From an uncultured Lachnospiraceae bacterium (GTDB lineage: Bacteria > Bacillota > Clostridia > Lachnospirales > Lachnospiraceae): a stretch of 64,000 nt of DNA. The DNA is taken from NCBI GenBank assembly GCA_902779355.1, contig CACZBF010000015.1, forward strand, positions 1 through 64,000. Direction: 5' to 3'. This document shows positions 1-8,055 of this stretch, one piece after another. Below the pieces are notes generated by a model. It was not told where the DNA came from and ran no database searches. It saw nothing but the letters and a program-made list of their open reading frames with translations. Position 1 is the first letter of the stretch. The number at the start of each line of letters is the position of its first letter. The position numbers and the translations under genes are program-made.

Positions 1-201
1 TGATTGAGGCTTAATCCTGCCTCCAGGCTATCTAAAACATCTGATGATGTCTTATTCAAAAAGAAACATTTTCCTATTGACTTTTAATAGTTAGTCTTTC
101 TTTTGCTAATTTACTGCACCTATGCTGACTTTATCACAGACATATCAGATATGATATAGTACCTTTTTTAGGAGAAAGAATCTCATTGGAACACTCTATC
201 G

Positions 202-235
202 AATCCACAATTCCGAAAATGGATTATTTTTTTTT
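202..235 (+). terminator. Possible Rho-independent terminator before the TetR promoter
   Basis: Six-base arms AATCCA (202-207) and TGGATT (220-225) flank a 12-nt loop and are followed by a run of nine T. The stem is short and A+T-rich, so this is only a candidate. It would end transcription entering from the left of the window. The sequence from 1 to 200 shows no gene I can support. Confidence 0.35.
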
Positions 236-236
236 G

Positions 237-265
237 TTGACAAAACTAATGAACATTAGTATTAT
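237..265 (+). promoter_or_regulatory. Sigma-A promoter of the TetR operon
   Basis: A perfect -35 TTGACA (237-242) is separated by exactly 17 bases from a -10 TATTAT (260-265). Transcription would begin near 272 and read the TetR gene and the DUF998 membrane gene behind it. The spacer is almost entirely filled by a palindrome, described separately. Confidence 0.75.
245..260. promoter_or_regulatory. Palindromic operator inside the TetR promoter
   Basis: ACTAATG (245-251), AA, CATTAGT (254-260) is a perfect 7+7 inverted repeat lying between the -35 and -10 boxes. TetR/AcrR repressors commonly bind such palindromes, and a bound dimer here would block RNA polymerase directly. I infer autoregulation by the adjacent TetR protein. 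Confidence 0.65.
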
Positions 266-325
266 GACTAACAAAAGTAAGTTGCGTTACAGATGATTGT
301 TTCGAAAGGGCGTGATGTCGGGAAA

Positions 326-961
326 ATGAGCAGGAAAGAGGAAATCCTATATGCGACGCTGGAACTTGCCGCAGAGAATGGGATAAAAGCAGTATCTATG
401 TCGCAGATCGCAGATAAGGTAGGGATGAAAGCACCATCACTGTACAATCATTTTAAGTCCAAGGATGAGATCATTCGGGAAATGTACGGTTTTCTCCGGA
501 ATCGGGCGCAGGCCGGAGGCACTCCCGTAGCCATGGATTTTTCCAAGCTGTCGGATAAAAGCGTGGAAGAAATTCTGCTTGCTTCCGTATCGGCTTATAT
601 GGGGATCGTCTCTGACAAATATATGCTGCAGTTCTTCAAGGTTCTCTATTCGGAACGATCCACAAATCCAATCGCAGCGCAGATTGTTTTGGAAGAAACG
701 GAACGCATGCTCCAAGCATCCAGAAATATGTTTTATGCCTTGGTGGTGCATGGGAAAGTGAAAAATGATGACATTGATACAGCAGCCATGACATATTCGC
801 TGACCATACATTCACTGATCGATTACAGGATGGACATGCTGACGGCCGGGAAAATACAGGAATTCGGAGAAGAGGGAAGTCCGGTTCCAAAGAATATTAT
901 CGATTTTATAAGATGGTTTAGCCATCAGATAGGAGTGAACGATGAACAGAAAACTGATTAA
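326..961 (+). CDS. TetR/AcrR family transcriptional repressor
   Basis: This encodes a one-component repressor of about 211 residues, the usual TetR length. The N-terminal 50 residues form the helix-turn-helix (KAVSMSQIADKVGMKAPSLY, then NHFKSKDEI). The rest would be the helical ligand-binding domain, whose inducer cannot be read from sequence. An in-frame ATG at 293 would add 11 residues with no clear ribosome site. I chose 326 because homologues normally start a few residues before the first helix, but either is possible. The downstream membrane gene overlaps its end by 20 bases, so the two are co-transcribed, and the regulator probably controls that gene and itself through the palindrome at 245-260. 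Confidence 0.85.
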   Translation: MSRKEEILYATLELAAENGIKAVSMSQIADKVGMKAPSLYNHFKSKDEIIREMYGFLRNRAQAGGTPVAMDFSKLSDKSVEEILLASVSAYMGIVSDKYMLQFFKVLYSERSTNPIAAQIVLEETERMLQASRNMFYALVVHGKVKNDDIDTAAMTYSLTIHSLIDYRMDMLTAGKIQEFGEEGSPVPKNIIDFIRWFSHQIGVNDEQKTD

Positions 962-1595
962 CTGGATTGGACTGACGGGGCTAGCTGCACTGATCTCTTA
1001 TGCGGCAGCTGCATATTTTTGCAGGGCGGCATTTCCGGGATATAATTGGCTGGCATCTGCAGTCAGCGATCTTTCGGCAGAGACAGCGCCTTCGCGACAG
1101 CTTTGGGATAAGCTTTCTGCAGTTTATTCGGCAGGGAGTCTGGTATGCGCCACATGCGTCGCAATATTTGTTTCGGACAAAAAGATTTCGACAAAAGTGT
1201 TCCGCGTGGGAATCTATCTGTTTGCGATCATGAACTGGGTTTCGAAGATCGGATACGAGATGTTTGCGCTTGATGATGCCGGTAAGGGGATCGGTTCGTT
1301 TCAGGAAGTCATGCATATGGTTGTGACCGCATTGGTGGTGGCCCTTTCGATCGTATCGTTTATTTTGCTGATCATAGCCGGATGCAGGAACAAGGAAGTG
1401 AGAGGAGTCGGGATCTGGGCTGCGATATTCTTTGCGATGATGCTGATGGGACCTATCGGCATGCAGGCGTTTCCGCCTCAGTACTTCGGTATCGCAGAAA
1501 GGCTCAGCATTTATTCTGCGATCGGATTGAATGCCATTCTCGGATTATATCTTTTCAACGGATTTGAGAACAGAAGAAAAGAAACGATGGGATGA
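942..1595 (+). CDS. DUF998 family integral membrane protein
   Basis: The 217-residue product has about six hydrophobic segments and resembles the DUF998 membrane family (N-terminal YNWLASAVSDLSAETAPS, a hallmark-like stretch after the first helix). Function in this family is not established. The start lies inside the end of the TetR gene (20-base overlap, GGAG-type site just upstream), which indicates translational coupling. TetR-DUF998 pairs suggest a membrane protein whose level is set by a small-molecule-responsive repressor. I see no catalytic motif. Confidence 0.75.
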   Translation: MNRKLINWIGLTGLAALISYAAAAYFCRAAFPGYNWLASAVSDLSAETAPSRQLWDKLSAVYSAGSLVCATCVAIFVSDKKISTKVFRVGIYLFAIMNWVSKIGYEMFALDDAGKGIGSFQEVMHMVVTALVVALSIVSFILLIIAGCRNKEVRGVGIWAAIFFAMMLMGPIGMQAFPPQYFGIAERLSIYSAIGLNAILGLYLFNGFENRRKETMG

Positions 1596-1873
1596 TGTGT
1601 AAGGACATTATTTTTGACTTGGACGGAACGCTGTGGGATGCAAGGGATTGTGCATGTGATATTTGGAATCGGGTTTTTGACAAGCACGAGGAAGTGGAAT
1701 ATCTGCAGGAGAACGGAGCAGTTCTATTTCCCGACTTGAAGGATACAGTCTCCCGGTTGGCAAAAGAACACAACCTTTATATAGTGAGCAACTGCCAGGA
1801 CGGATATGTGCCTGCTTTCCTGAAGGCGCATGATATGGGATCCTATTTTAATCTTTTTGGACGGTTGGCTTGA
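1592..1873 (+). pseudogene. Truncated HAD-superfamily hydrolase
   Basis: The 93-residue reading frame starts like a phosphoglycolate-phosphatase-type HAD enzyme: nucleophile motif I in IIFDLDGTLWD (residues 6-16) and motif II in LYIVSNC near residue 66. Normal members have about 200 or more residues with a helical cap between these motifs and motifs III and IV (Lys, then Asp-Asp) behind. Here the cap is shortened to about 20 residues and the frame stops at FGRLA before motif III. I therefore call it a remnant with an internal deletion and a lost C-terminus. It overlaps the DUF998 stop codon by four bases. Confidence 0.7.
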
Positions 1874-1955
1874 AATAAGAGTTCAAGTACTCTTGGTTTA
1901 CGAGGTAGATATGATAGGTAATTAATGGATTTGCCTGCAAATGAAAGCCATTGTG

Positions 1956-1964
1956 TGCTATACT
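1956..1964 (+). promoter_or_regulatory. Candidate extended -10 promoter of the zeta-toxin operon
   Basis: TGC followed by TATACT (1959-1964) forms an extended -10 element 28 bases before the antitoxin start. No good -35 lies at the right distance, which extended -10 promoters tolerate. The ribosome site AAGGAGGAGA follows at about 1976. Confidence 0.4.
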
Positions 1965-1991
1965 GCAAATGTGTAAAGGAGGAGATTCGGT

Positions 1992-2186
1992 ATGACAGTT
2001 ATCAATGAATTAGACTCAACATGCGGAATTTCTGACGATGAGTTGACTCAGAGATTCAAAGAATCGATTAGAATTGATGATGAGATTCGGAGGATTAAGG
2101 GACTCCCGGTTGCAAGATACGACGCTGTATCCCAAAAGGCGTATCTCGAGTATCCGGACGGGAGGCGTGAGTATGTCGGAGAATAA
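1992..2186 (+). CDS. Small antitoxin-like protein of a zeta-toxin module
   Basis: This 64-residue protein is acidic and largely helical, starting MTVINELDSTCGISDDELTQ and ending in a short basic stretch YPDGRREYVGE. It lies directly before a zeta-type toxin and overlaps it by 14 bases, the usual antitoxin-first order. A consensus site (AAGGAGGAG) precedes the ATG. I infer that it neutralises the toxin. It is shorter than the classic epsilon antitoxin and I do not recognise its family from sequence alone. Confidence 0.65.
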   Translation: MTVINELDSTCGISDDELTQRFKESIRIDDEIRRIKGLPVARYDAVSQKAYLEYPDGRREYVGE

Positions 2187-2760
2187 CGCAATAAAACTCC
2201 CTGAGGTTATTGCCTTTGCCGGACCAAATGGAAGTGGAAAAACAACGATTACTAGAATGGCGAAAACCGTTGGGGAGTATATCAACGCAGACGACATAAA
2301 AAGCACAACGCTATGTTCTGATTTGGAAGCCGCCACTAAAGCGGAAAAGTTACGGGAGCTCATGATAGAACAGGGCAATGATTTTACTTTTGAAACAGTA
2401 TTGTCAACAGAACGTAACTTAAATCTGCTGCAGAAAGCAAAGGAAAAGGGATACTTTGTCAGAGGTATCTATGTGCTGACTGCAAATGCGGATATCAACG
2501 TTGCAAGGGTAAACGCAAGAGAGGCTTTTGGAGGTCATGGAGTTCCTGAAGAAAAAGTAAGATCCCGGTACCAGAAGGCACTGGCATTGATTCCAAGACT
2601 GGTCAGTATTTGTGATATTCTTCATATTTATGATAATACGACGGAACCCTTTCGCATTTTTAAGAAGCGTAAAGATATCTGCTTCCGATGGACGAATGAA
2701 TTCTGGGGAGAAAAGGACATTGAAACATTAACTGGTATCTGTGATTTTGCTAAGGACTGA
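2173..2760 (+). CDS. Zeta toxin family P-loop kinase
   Basis: The 195-residue product has the zeta-toxin arrangement: a Walker A P-loop GPNGSGKTT near residues 14-22, then an Asp-rich stretch (NADDIKS) where zeta toxins place a substrate-binding region, and FTFETVLSTERN, which matches the region after it. Zeta toxins phosphorylate UDP-N-acetylglucosamine and so block cell-wall synthesis. I chose the ATG at 2173 (site GGGAGG just upstream, 14-base overlap with the antitoxin) over the in-frame ATGs at 2074 and 2077, which lie inside the antitoxin and give an unrelated N-terminus. Some chromosomal members of this fold are called AAA ATPases and may have other substrates. Confidence 0.82.
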   Translation: MSENNAIKLPEVIAFAGPNGSGKTTITRMAKTVGEYINADDIKSTTLCSDLEAATKAEKLRELMIEQGNDFTFETVLSTERNLNLLQKAKEKGYFVRGIYVLTANADINVARVNAREAFGGHGVPEEKVRSRYQKALALIPRLVSICDILHIYDNTTEPFRIFKKRKDICFRWTNEFWGEKDIETLTGICDFAKD

Positions 2761-2785
2761 TGGTGGGCGTGCTATCAGTCCTTTT
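2752..2785 (+). terminator. Terminator overlapping the zeta-toxin stop codon
   Basis: Ten-base perfect arms AAGGACTGAT (2752-2761) and ATCAGTCCTT (2774-2783) surround a 12-nt loop and run into TTTT. The stop codon of the toxin is inside the left arm. The stem is long and perfect although the T-run is short. Confidence 0.7.
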
Positions 2786-2887
2786 GGCTTGCTGTATTTA
2801 TACGCTACATGCTCAAGTCTTGCTGTCGTGTATTGCGTATTTGCGTGACTTGCCTGTTCAAGAGCAAGTTTGCAATAGACAATGTGA

Positions 2888-3076
2888 TGGGTACCGATTC
2901 TGATACATGCCTTTATTGATATATGTGCCCTGCCATATTGCTTCACAACATTCAGCGGATACAAAACGATAAGCCTGATCGGACTGGTTATCATCTATAC
3001 GCTGTTAGGCGCATATAGTATCATTTTGATGAAACAGAAAACCGATAAAACGGTGATATGGGGCTCTTGTAGATAG
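2888..3076 (+). pseudogene. C-terminal remnant of a membrane protein
   Basis: In the frame ending at the TAG at 3074-3076 one reads about 62 codons without a start, containing two hydrophobic stretches (a weaker one, then SLIGLVIIYTLLGAYSIILM) and a basic tail. It opens directly after a TGA at 2885. This looks like the last two helices of a decayed membrane protein, but I cannot assign a family. The 100 bases between the preceding terminator and this remnant hold nothing recognisable. Confidence 0.35.
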
Positions 3077-3102
3077 ACAAGTAAAAGAAGAAGGGAGTTG
3101 TT

Positions 3103-3915
3103 ATGGCGGAATTATATTGGCTGGGCCAGATGGGCCTCATCATAAAGAGTAAAGAAACAAAAATCTGTATCGATTATTTTGCTACCCAGACTGCGGAGCG
3201 CAGGATCGCGCCGCCGCTTGCGACAGAGGGGCTGGCCGATGTCGATGCGTTTCTAGGGACACATAACCACCTCGACCATATTGATCACGAGGCTTGGAAG
3301 ATCTGGACGCGGGCATTTCCGCATGCAAAGTTTATCTTTGGCGAAACGCACCGAAAAGAGGTGCTCGACGACGGAGTAGCGCCGGAAAACGCTATAGGGC
3401 TGAATGACGGTGAATCGGTCAAAGTCGGTGATATGACGATCCATGCGATCGCAGCAGCACATGAATTTCTCGAGATGGATGAGGCGACGGGATTGTATCC
3501 CCATCTGCAATATATCGTTGAGGCAGATGGCGTTAAAATCCATCACGCCGGCGACACCTTAAGATACGAAGGCATGCTCGCGAAGCTGAAAGCATTTGGT
3601 CATATTGATGCAGAGCTTCTGCCCATAAACGGTCGTGATGCAAGACGCTATACGCGGGGCTGCATCGGAAATATGACCTTTCAGGAAGCGGCGGATCTGG
3701 CAGGAGAGGTTGCTCCTACGGTTGCGATCCCGGGCCATTGGGATATGTTTGCCGACAATGGTGCCGATCCGAAGGAATTTGCGGATTACCTTGAAGCAAA
3801 GTACAAGGGAAAGGTCGCATGCCGTATCCCGAAGATCATGGAACGGATCACGGTCTGGCCGGAGACGGCTGGACATCCGCCCGGAGTATTATTTCACCGG
3901 CTTTCCCGCCGATAA
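3103..3915 (+). CDS. Metallo-beta-lactamase fold hydrolase, UlaG-like
   Basis: The 270-residue protein is a metallo-beta-lactamase-fold hydrolase of the UlaG (L-ascorbate-6-phosphate lactonase) type. The metal motif is THNHLDHID near residues 53-61, with further metal ligands in HHAGDT (about 147-152) and in PGHWDMF (about 208-214). UlaG linearises ascorbate-6-phosphate, but no ascorbate PTS or ula genes are nearby, so the substrate here is unknown. The start has a good site (AAGAAGGGAG). The C-terminus runs 68 bases into the opposite-strand amidohydrolase gene, a convergent overlap. Residues after about 250 (WPETAGHPPG) may therefore be an extension produced by loss of the original stop. Confidence 0.8.
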   Translation: MAELYWLGQMGLIIKSKETKICIDYFATQTAERRIAPPLATEGLADVDAFLGTHNHLDHIDHEAWKIWTRAFPHAKFIFGETHRKEVLDDGVAPENAIGLNDGESVKVGDMTIHAIAAAHEFLEMDEATGLYPHLQYIVEADGVKIHHAGDTLRYEGMLAKLKAFGHIDAELLPINGRDARRYTRGCIGNMTFQEAADLAGEVAPTVAIPGHWDMFADNGADPKEFADYLEAKYKGKVACRIPKIMERITVWPETAGHPPGVLFHRLSRR

Positions 3916-5452
3916 ACGCACCGTTTTCCACAACGAGCCGGCCGTTTACCATCACATGCGAGATCCCTTCCGGCTTTGCGTCCGGCACCTTTTCATTCAC
4001 CTTCATATGGGAAGCGTCAATGACGGTGATGTCCGCTTTATAGCCTTCCTTTAAATAGCCGCGTTCCGCAATATGGAAACGATCCACTGTGGCGCCGGTC
4101 ATTTTGCGCACGATCTTCTCCACGGGAATGCCGTATTTGCGGGCGAGTACAAAGAACTGGGGGAAGGTCTGATATGCGGCAATGTTCTGAAGACCCTTGT
4201 CCTCCACCCATGCATCGGTCATGAAAACAGAAAGGTCGTCCTCCATCAGACGCCGTACGATCGCATCATTATAGTACTTGCCGAGATAAATACTGCCTTT
4301 CCGATCAGACAGCTCGACCAGTTTCAGATACATATCAAGCGGCTTGATGCCTTCTTCCCTCGCGCAGTCCAGAACCGTTTTCCCTTCATAATCCCGATGC
4401 TCATCGGAGATGTATGCCACAACGAGATCATCCCAATCAATGCCGAACAGCTTGCGATAGAGGAAGATCGTGAAAGCGAGCTTTCGTTTGTTCGAAGGCT
4501 TTGCAGCCTCTTCCTTGGACAATGCAGCATACCAGGCGGGGAACACGACCGTGATGACGGAAGCGCCGTAATGGAACGCATAATTGTCATAGGCAATATC
4601 CCAGCCTTCTTCTCTGGTTTTATGAAATGAGGTGAGCATCTTGTCCAGCAGATTCCAGCTTCTGGACCCCGTGAAGATCAGATGGCTGTACTCCAGCCGG
4701 CACTTCGCCTTCTTCATGATATCCACAACTTCATCCAGCCCCAGCTCGAGATGAGATTTTTTCGAGAAGAGGGGATAGTCCGCGCTGATGATGGCGCAGG
4801 CCCTCGGATGGACCGTCACGATCCCGTCGTATTTTGCGATCGTCTCCGCAAAAGCCAGAAGCTCATCCGGCTGCGCGTAGCGGTTCGGCTCATACATGAA
4901 GCCATAGGAACCGCCGAGCGCTCCTCCCTGCATGGCTTCTTCCACATATTCCATTTCCTTTTGGATCTGCTTTTTTGAGAGGGGCGTGGGATCGTACCCT
5001 GTCATCCCGGCGCGGACAGATCCGTTGCCTACAAGCGGCGCAATGTTGACATAAAGATTTCCCTTCTGACGCTCTTTAAATGAAGCAAAGCTGCCCGGAC
5101 GCAACACCGAAAAAAGACCGCCGCCAAGTTCTTTCATATGCGGGCTGTCTGCGTCCATACCGAAGACCGAAAAGCTGCAGTTCCCGGTGATCTGTGTGGT
5201 AATCCCCTGTTCCATAAACGGGCGGAAGAATTTTTCGGCATCCTCCCGGTCGCAGAAAAAATCGTTATGAGAATGGGCGTCGATGAACCCCGGACAGATC
5301 TGACAGTCTGTGATATCCAAAACCTTGTCTGCATCTGCCGAAATGCTGCCGCCGACGGAAACGATCCGATCATCCTCCGTCAGGACATCACCCTGATATG
5401 GTTTCTCGCCGGTTCCGTCTACGATCCAGCCGTTTTTAAAAAGAATTTTCAT
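3848..5452 (-). CDS. N-acyl-D-amino-acid deacylase-like amidohydrolase
   Basis: This 534-residue amidohydrolase resembles D-aminoacylases: a metal-dependent TIM-barrel enzyme that removes acyl groups from N-acyl-D-amino acids. Visible motifs are the first metal site GFIDAHSHND (about residues 53-62), a barrel Cys/His region (ITGNCSFSVFG), SHLIFTG near 240, and the C-terminal TDAW and PDAKPEG stretches with the terminal beta-sandwich. I start at the ATG at 5452, which has AAAGGAG six bases upstream; six extra codons upstream lack a site. It is monocistronic and convergent with the UlaG-like gene. The true substrate could also be a cyclic amide or dipeptide. Confidence 0.8.
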   Translation of the reverse strand: MKILFKNGWIVDGTGEKPYQGDVLTEDDRIVSVGGSISADADKVLDITDCQICPGFIDAHSHNDFFCDREDAEKFFRPFMEQGITTQITGNCSFSVFGMDADSPHMKELGGGLFSVLRPGSFASFKERQKGNLYVNIAPLVGNGSVRAGMTGYDPTPLSKKQIQKEMEYVEEAMQGGALGGSYGFMYEPNRYAQPDELLAFAETIAKYDGIVTVHPRACAIISADYPLFSKKSHLELGLDEVVDIMKKAKCRLEYSHLIFTGSRSWNLLDKMLTSFHKTREEGWDIAYDNYAFHYGASVITVVFPAWYAALSKEEAAKPSNKRKLAFTIFLYRKLFGIDWDDLVVAYISDEHRDYEGKTVLDCAREEGIKPLDMYLKLVELSDRKGSIYLGKYYNDAIVRRLMEDDLSVFMTDAWVEDKGLQNIAAYQTFPQFFVLARKYGIPVEKIVRKMTGATVDRFHIAERGYLKEGYKADITVIDASHMKVNEKVPDAKPEGISHVMVNGRLVVENGAFIGGKAGEIILRADVQPSPARP

Positions 5453-5591
5453 GTCGATCTCCTTTCGCAAGTCGTTGTTTCGATGGTAATGATATCATAA
5501 GCCTCATCACTTCATTTTCTTATCCTCGCATTTCCGGAAAGATTTCAACCCGATAATTATAAAGAAGAACGTCCGCTATCGCAAGTGGCTT

Positions 5592-5619
5592 TTGACTTTA
5601 CGATCTACAGTGGTATGAT
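5592..5619 (+). promoter_or_regulatory. Promoter of the GT1 glycosyltransferase
   Basis: TTGACT (5592-5597) and TATGAT (5614-5619) are 16 bases apart. The ATG follows 33 bases after the -10. Confidence 0.55.
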
Positions 5620-5651
5620 GCAAGATAGAGATCATAAAGAGGGGGAAAACC

Positions 5652-6830
5652 ATGAAGATCGTATGGTTCTGTATTCCGGCGTACGGGCATACCAATCCGA
5701 CGCTCGGACTTGTGAAGGCGCTGACGGAGCGCGGCCACATCATCTATTATTTCTCATTTGAAATGTTCCGGGAAAAAATAGAAAGCGTCGGTGCGCAGTT
5801 CTTTCCCTGCGACGGATACAACTTCGAGATGGAAGGCAAGGAAAACGCGGACCGTGTGGGCAAGGATCAGGCATTTGCCGTGCAGATGCTGGTTTCTTCC
5901 ACGCTGGCGCTGGATGAGATGGTGACGGAGAAAGTCGCAGAGCTGAAACCGGATGTCATTGTGTCCGACTCTGTCGCTTACTGGGGGAAACTTGCGGCGA
6001 TGAAACACGGATTGCCGTATGTCTGTTCGACTACGACATTTGCGTTCAACCGCTATTCCGCAAAGTATATGAAGCACGGCGCCGGAGAAACGCTAAAGAT
6101 GCTGTTTTCCATGCCGAAGGTGAATAAACAGATCAAGCGTCTCAGGGAGAAAGGGTATCCGGTCAAAGGGCTTCTCGATATCGTGCAGAATGATAATGAG
6201 ACCAACACGATCGTATACACTTCCAAATATTTCCAGCCCTGTGCGGAGAGCTTCTCGGACAGGTATCATTTCATCGGTCCGTCCATGCGGCCGATCACCG
6301 AGACATATGAAAAGACAGCGGAGAAAACCGTTTTCATTTCCATGGGTACGATCAATCAGAACCGCGAGTTTTACCGCAACTGTATCGAGGTGCTTGCAAA
6401 GACCGGCTATCAGGTGATCATTTCCATGGGCACGAATCCGGATCATTTTGACGATCTTCCGGAGCAGGTACAGATCCATGAGAGTGTGGATCAGATGGCG
6501 GTCCTGTCGATCGCGGATGCATTCATTACGCATTGCGGCATGAACTCGGCATCCGAAGGCCTTTACTATGGCGTCCCGCTGATCCTGTTCCCGCAGACGC
6601 CGGAGCAGGATGCAGTCGCGAAACGCGCAGAAGAAGTGGGCGCGGGACTGAGACTTCCCTCGATCGGAAAAGAAGATGTTTTGAAAACCGTGACGCGGGT
6701 CATTGAAGAGCAGAGCTTTACAGACGCTGCAAAAAAAGTATCCGACAGCTTCAAGCAATCCGGCGGGATCAAAGAGGCTGTCGCATTTATAGAATCCTTC
6801 GGCACGCAAGAAGGGAAGGGGCAGGGCTGA
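5652..6830 (+). CDS. GT1-family glycosyltransferase, YjiC/MGT-like
   Basis: The 392-residue enzyme is a GT-B fold UDP-glycosyltransferase of the macrolide-glycosyltransferase type. The N-terminal acceptor half opens with MKIVWFCIPAYGHTNPTLGL. The donor-binding signature near residue 295 is HCGMNSASEGLYYGVPLILF followed by PQTPEQ, the usual last two donor-binding residues. Family members glycosylate small hydrophobic compounds or lipids in the cytoplasm; the acceptor is not evident. The start has the site AGAGGGGGAAA. The gene appears to be its own unit, with a promoter upstream and another promoter behind. Confidence 0.85.
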   Translation: MKIVWFCIPAYGHTNPTLGLVKALTERGHIIYYFSFEMFREKIESVGAQFFPCDGYNFEMEGKENADRVGKDQAFAVQMLVSSTLALDEMVTEKVAELKPDVIVSDSVAYWGKLAAMKHGLPYVCSTTTFAFNRYSAKYMKHGAGETLKMLFSMPKVNKQIKRLREKGYPVKGLLDIVQNDNETNTIVYTSKYFQPCAESFSDRYHFIGPSMRPITETYEKTAEKTVFISMGTINQNREFYRNCIEVLAKTGYQVIISMGTNPDHFDDLPEQVQIHESVDQMAVLSIADAFITHCGMNSASEGLYYGVPLILFPQTPEQDAVAKRAEEVGAGLRLPSIGKEDVLKTVTRVIEEQSFTDAAKKVSDSFKQSGGIKEAVAFIESFGTQEGKGQG

Positions 6831-6851
6831 CGAAAAACGCCATATTTCCTC

Positions 6852-6881
6852 TTGCAAAAAAAAAGAAAACGTGGATAATAC
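6852..6881 (+). promoter_or_regulatory. Promoter of the lipoprotein operon
   Basis: TTGCAA (6852-6857) and TAATAC (6876-6881) are 18 bases apart across an A-rich spacer. The ribosome site AGGAGG follows near 6900. Confidence 0.45.
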
Positions 6882-6912
6882 TTACAAAATAACAGTTTCA
6901 GGAGGAAATATT

Positions 6913-8019
6913 ATGAAAAAAAGACTTGTATTGCTTGTGGCAGGAGCACTTGCGCTGTCTGCTTTTGCGGGCTGCGGTGCCAACAATCAACCGGCCGCAA
7001 CGCCTGCTACGGAGACAAAGGAGGAGACCACGGAGGCTGCGGCACCGGCAGCAGAGACGGAGACGGAGACGGAAAAACCGTCCGCTTTTGAGGCAGATCT
7101 TGAGAGCTATGAAGCATTGATCGCATCCGCGCCGGTGGATGCCTACTATGCGTTTGCGGATCTGGCCGAGATGAGTGACGCACTGATCATCGCGCCCGGA
7201 GAACTGACTTTTGACAACGGAGATGGCACGATGGCTGCCACAGGAGGTTGGGTCTATGGGCTCGGACCGGACGGCAATATCATGGAATATGGTTATGTAG
7301 AGGGCGGTGGTACGGCTACACCGCTTGCTGTGGGCGAGGGTTACGTACTGTTTTACGGCGGACGTGATTATATGAATAAGGTCACACTCGACACCGAAGC
7401 CGGAGCACTCAATACGGACGAGGGAGAATATTTCGATGACTATGAGAATGCCATCACGATCGCATTCATGCCTGTCGCGACCTGGGGCAATTCCGACGGA
7501 GAAGAGGCGATGGGACCTTCCGACTTCGTACAGGAACAGTCCGGAAAACTGGAGTTTACGGATTATGATGAGATCATCAGTTTTCTCAAGCCGGGACAGG
7601 GTTATGTAATCCTGCAGGTCGGTGATGATGATAACGTGCTTGCGGTCGCGGAAGAAGTGAACAAAGATGATAAAACGGCGACAAGTGCTTCCTGCTATGT
7701 CATGAAGGATGGAAAGCCCGTCGAGGTGGGCTATGTCATTGCAAACGGTATTCCGCTTCGCGCGAAGGACGGGATCGTTTACGGCGGCGACAAGGATAAT
7801 TACGAGTCGAACTTCCTGAATCCGACAGGCGACGGCATCATGGCAAAGGCTTATATCTACAAGGCTGATGCTGACGGAAAGACAGAGTATGGCGGATTTA
7901 TGCGTGAGACCAACAGCTTTGACCAGGATCAGGATTTTACAGGCGGAGAGGAAGAGTTCAACGCCCTGATCAAGGAACGTGACAGTATGCCGGTCATTGA
8001 GTTTACGATCGTAGAATAA
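6913..8019 (+). CDS. Surface lipoprotein of unknown function
   Basis: The 368-residue product begins with a lipoprotein signal: KKR, a hydrophobic core, then AGC with the lipidated Cys at about residue 19. A Thr/Glu/Ala-rich spacer of about 40 residues follows, then a folded domain rich in Asp, Gly and aromatic residues. I see no catalytic motif and do not recognise a family. The ATG at 6913 has a consensus AGGAGG; the in-frame GTG at 6871 adds a stretch without signal character. It is followed 36 bases later by a second lipoprotein with a similar leader and spacer, and then an HD-GYP gene, all on one strand. Confidence 0.7.
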   Translation: MKKRLVLLVAGALALSAFAGCGANNQPAATPATETKEETTEAAAPAAETETETEKPSAFEADLESYEALIASAPVDAYYAFADLAEMSDALIIAPGELTFDNGDGTMAATGGWVYGLGPDGNIMEYGYVEGGGTATPLAVGEGYVLFYGGRDYMNKVTLDTEAGALNTDEGEYFDDYENAITIAFMPVATWGNSDGEEAMGPSDFVQEQSGKLEFTDYDEIISFLKPGQGYVILQVGDDDNVLAVAEEVNKDDKTATSASCYVMKDGKPVEVGYVIANGIPLRAKDGIVYGGDKDNYESNFLNPTGDGIMAKAYIYKADADGKTEYGGFMRETNSFDQDQDFTGGEEEFNALIKERDSMPVIEFTIVE

Positions 8020-8055
8020 CAGTAAAACGTTTGCCGAACAGGCAGGAGGAACCAG

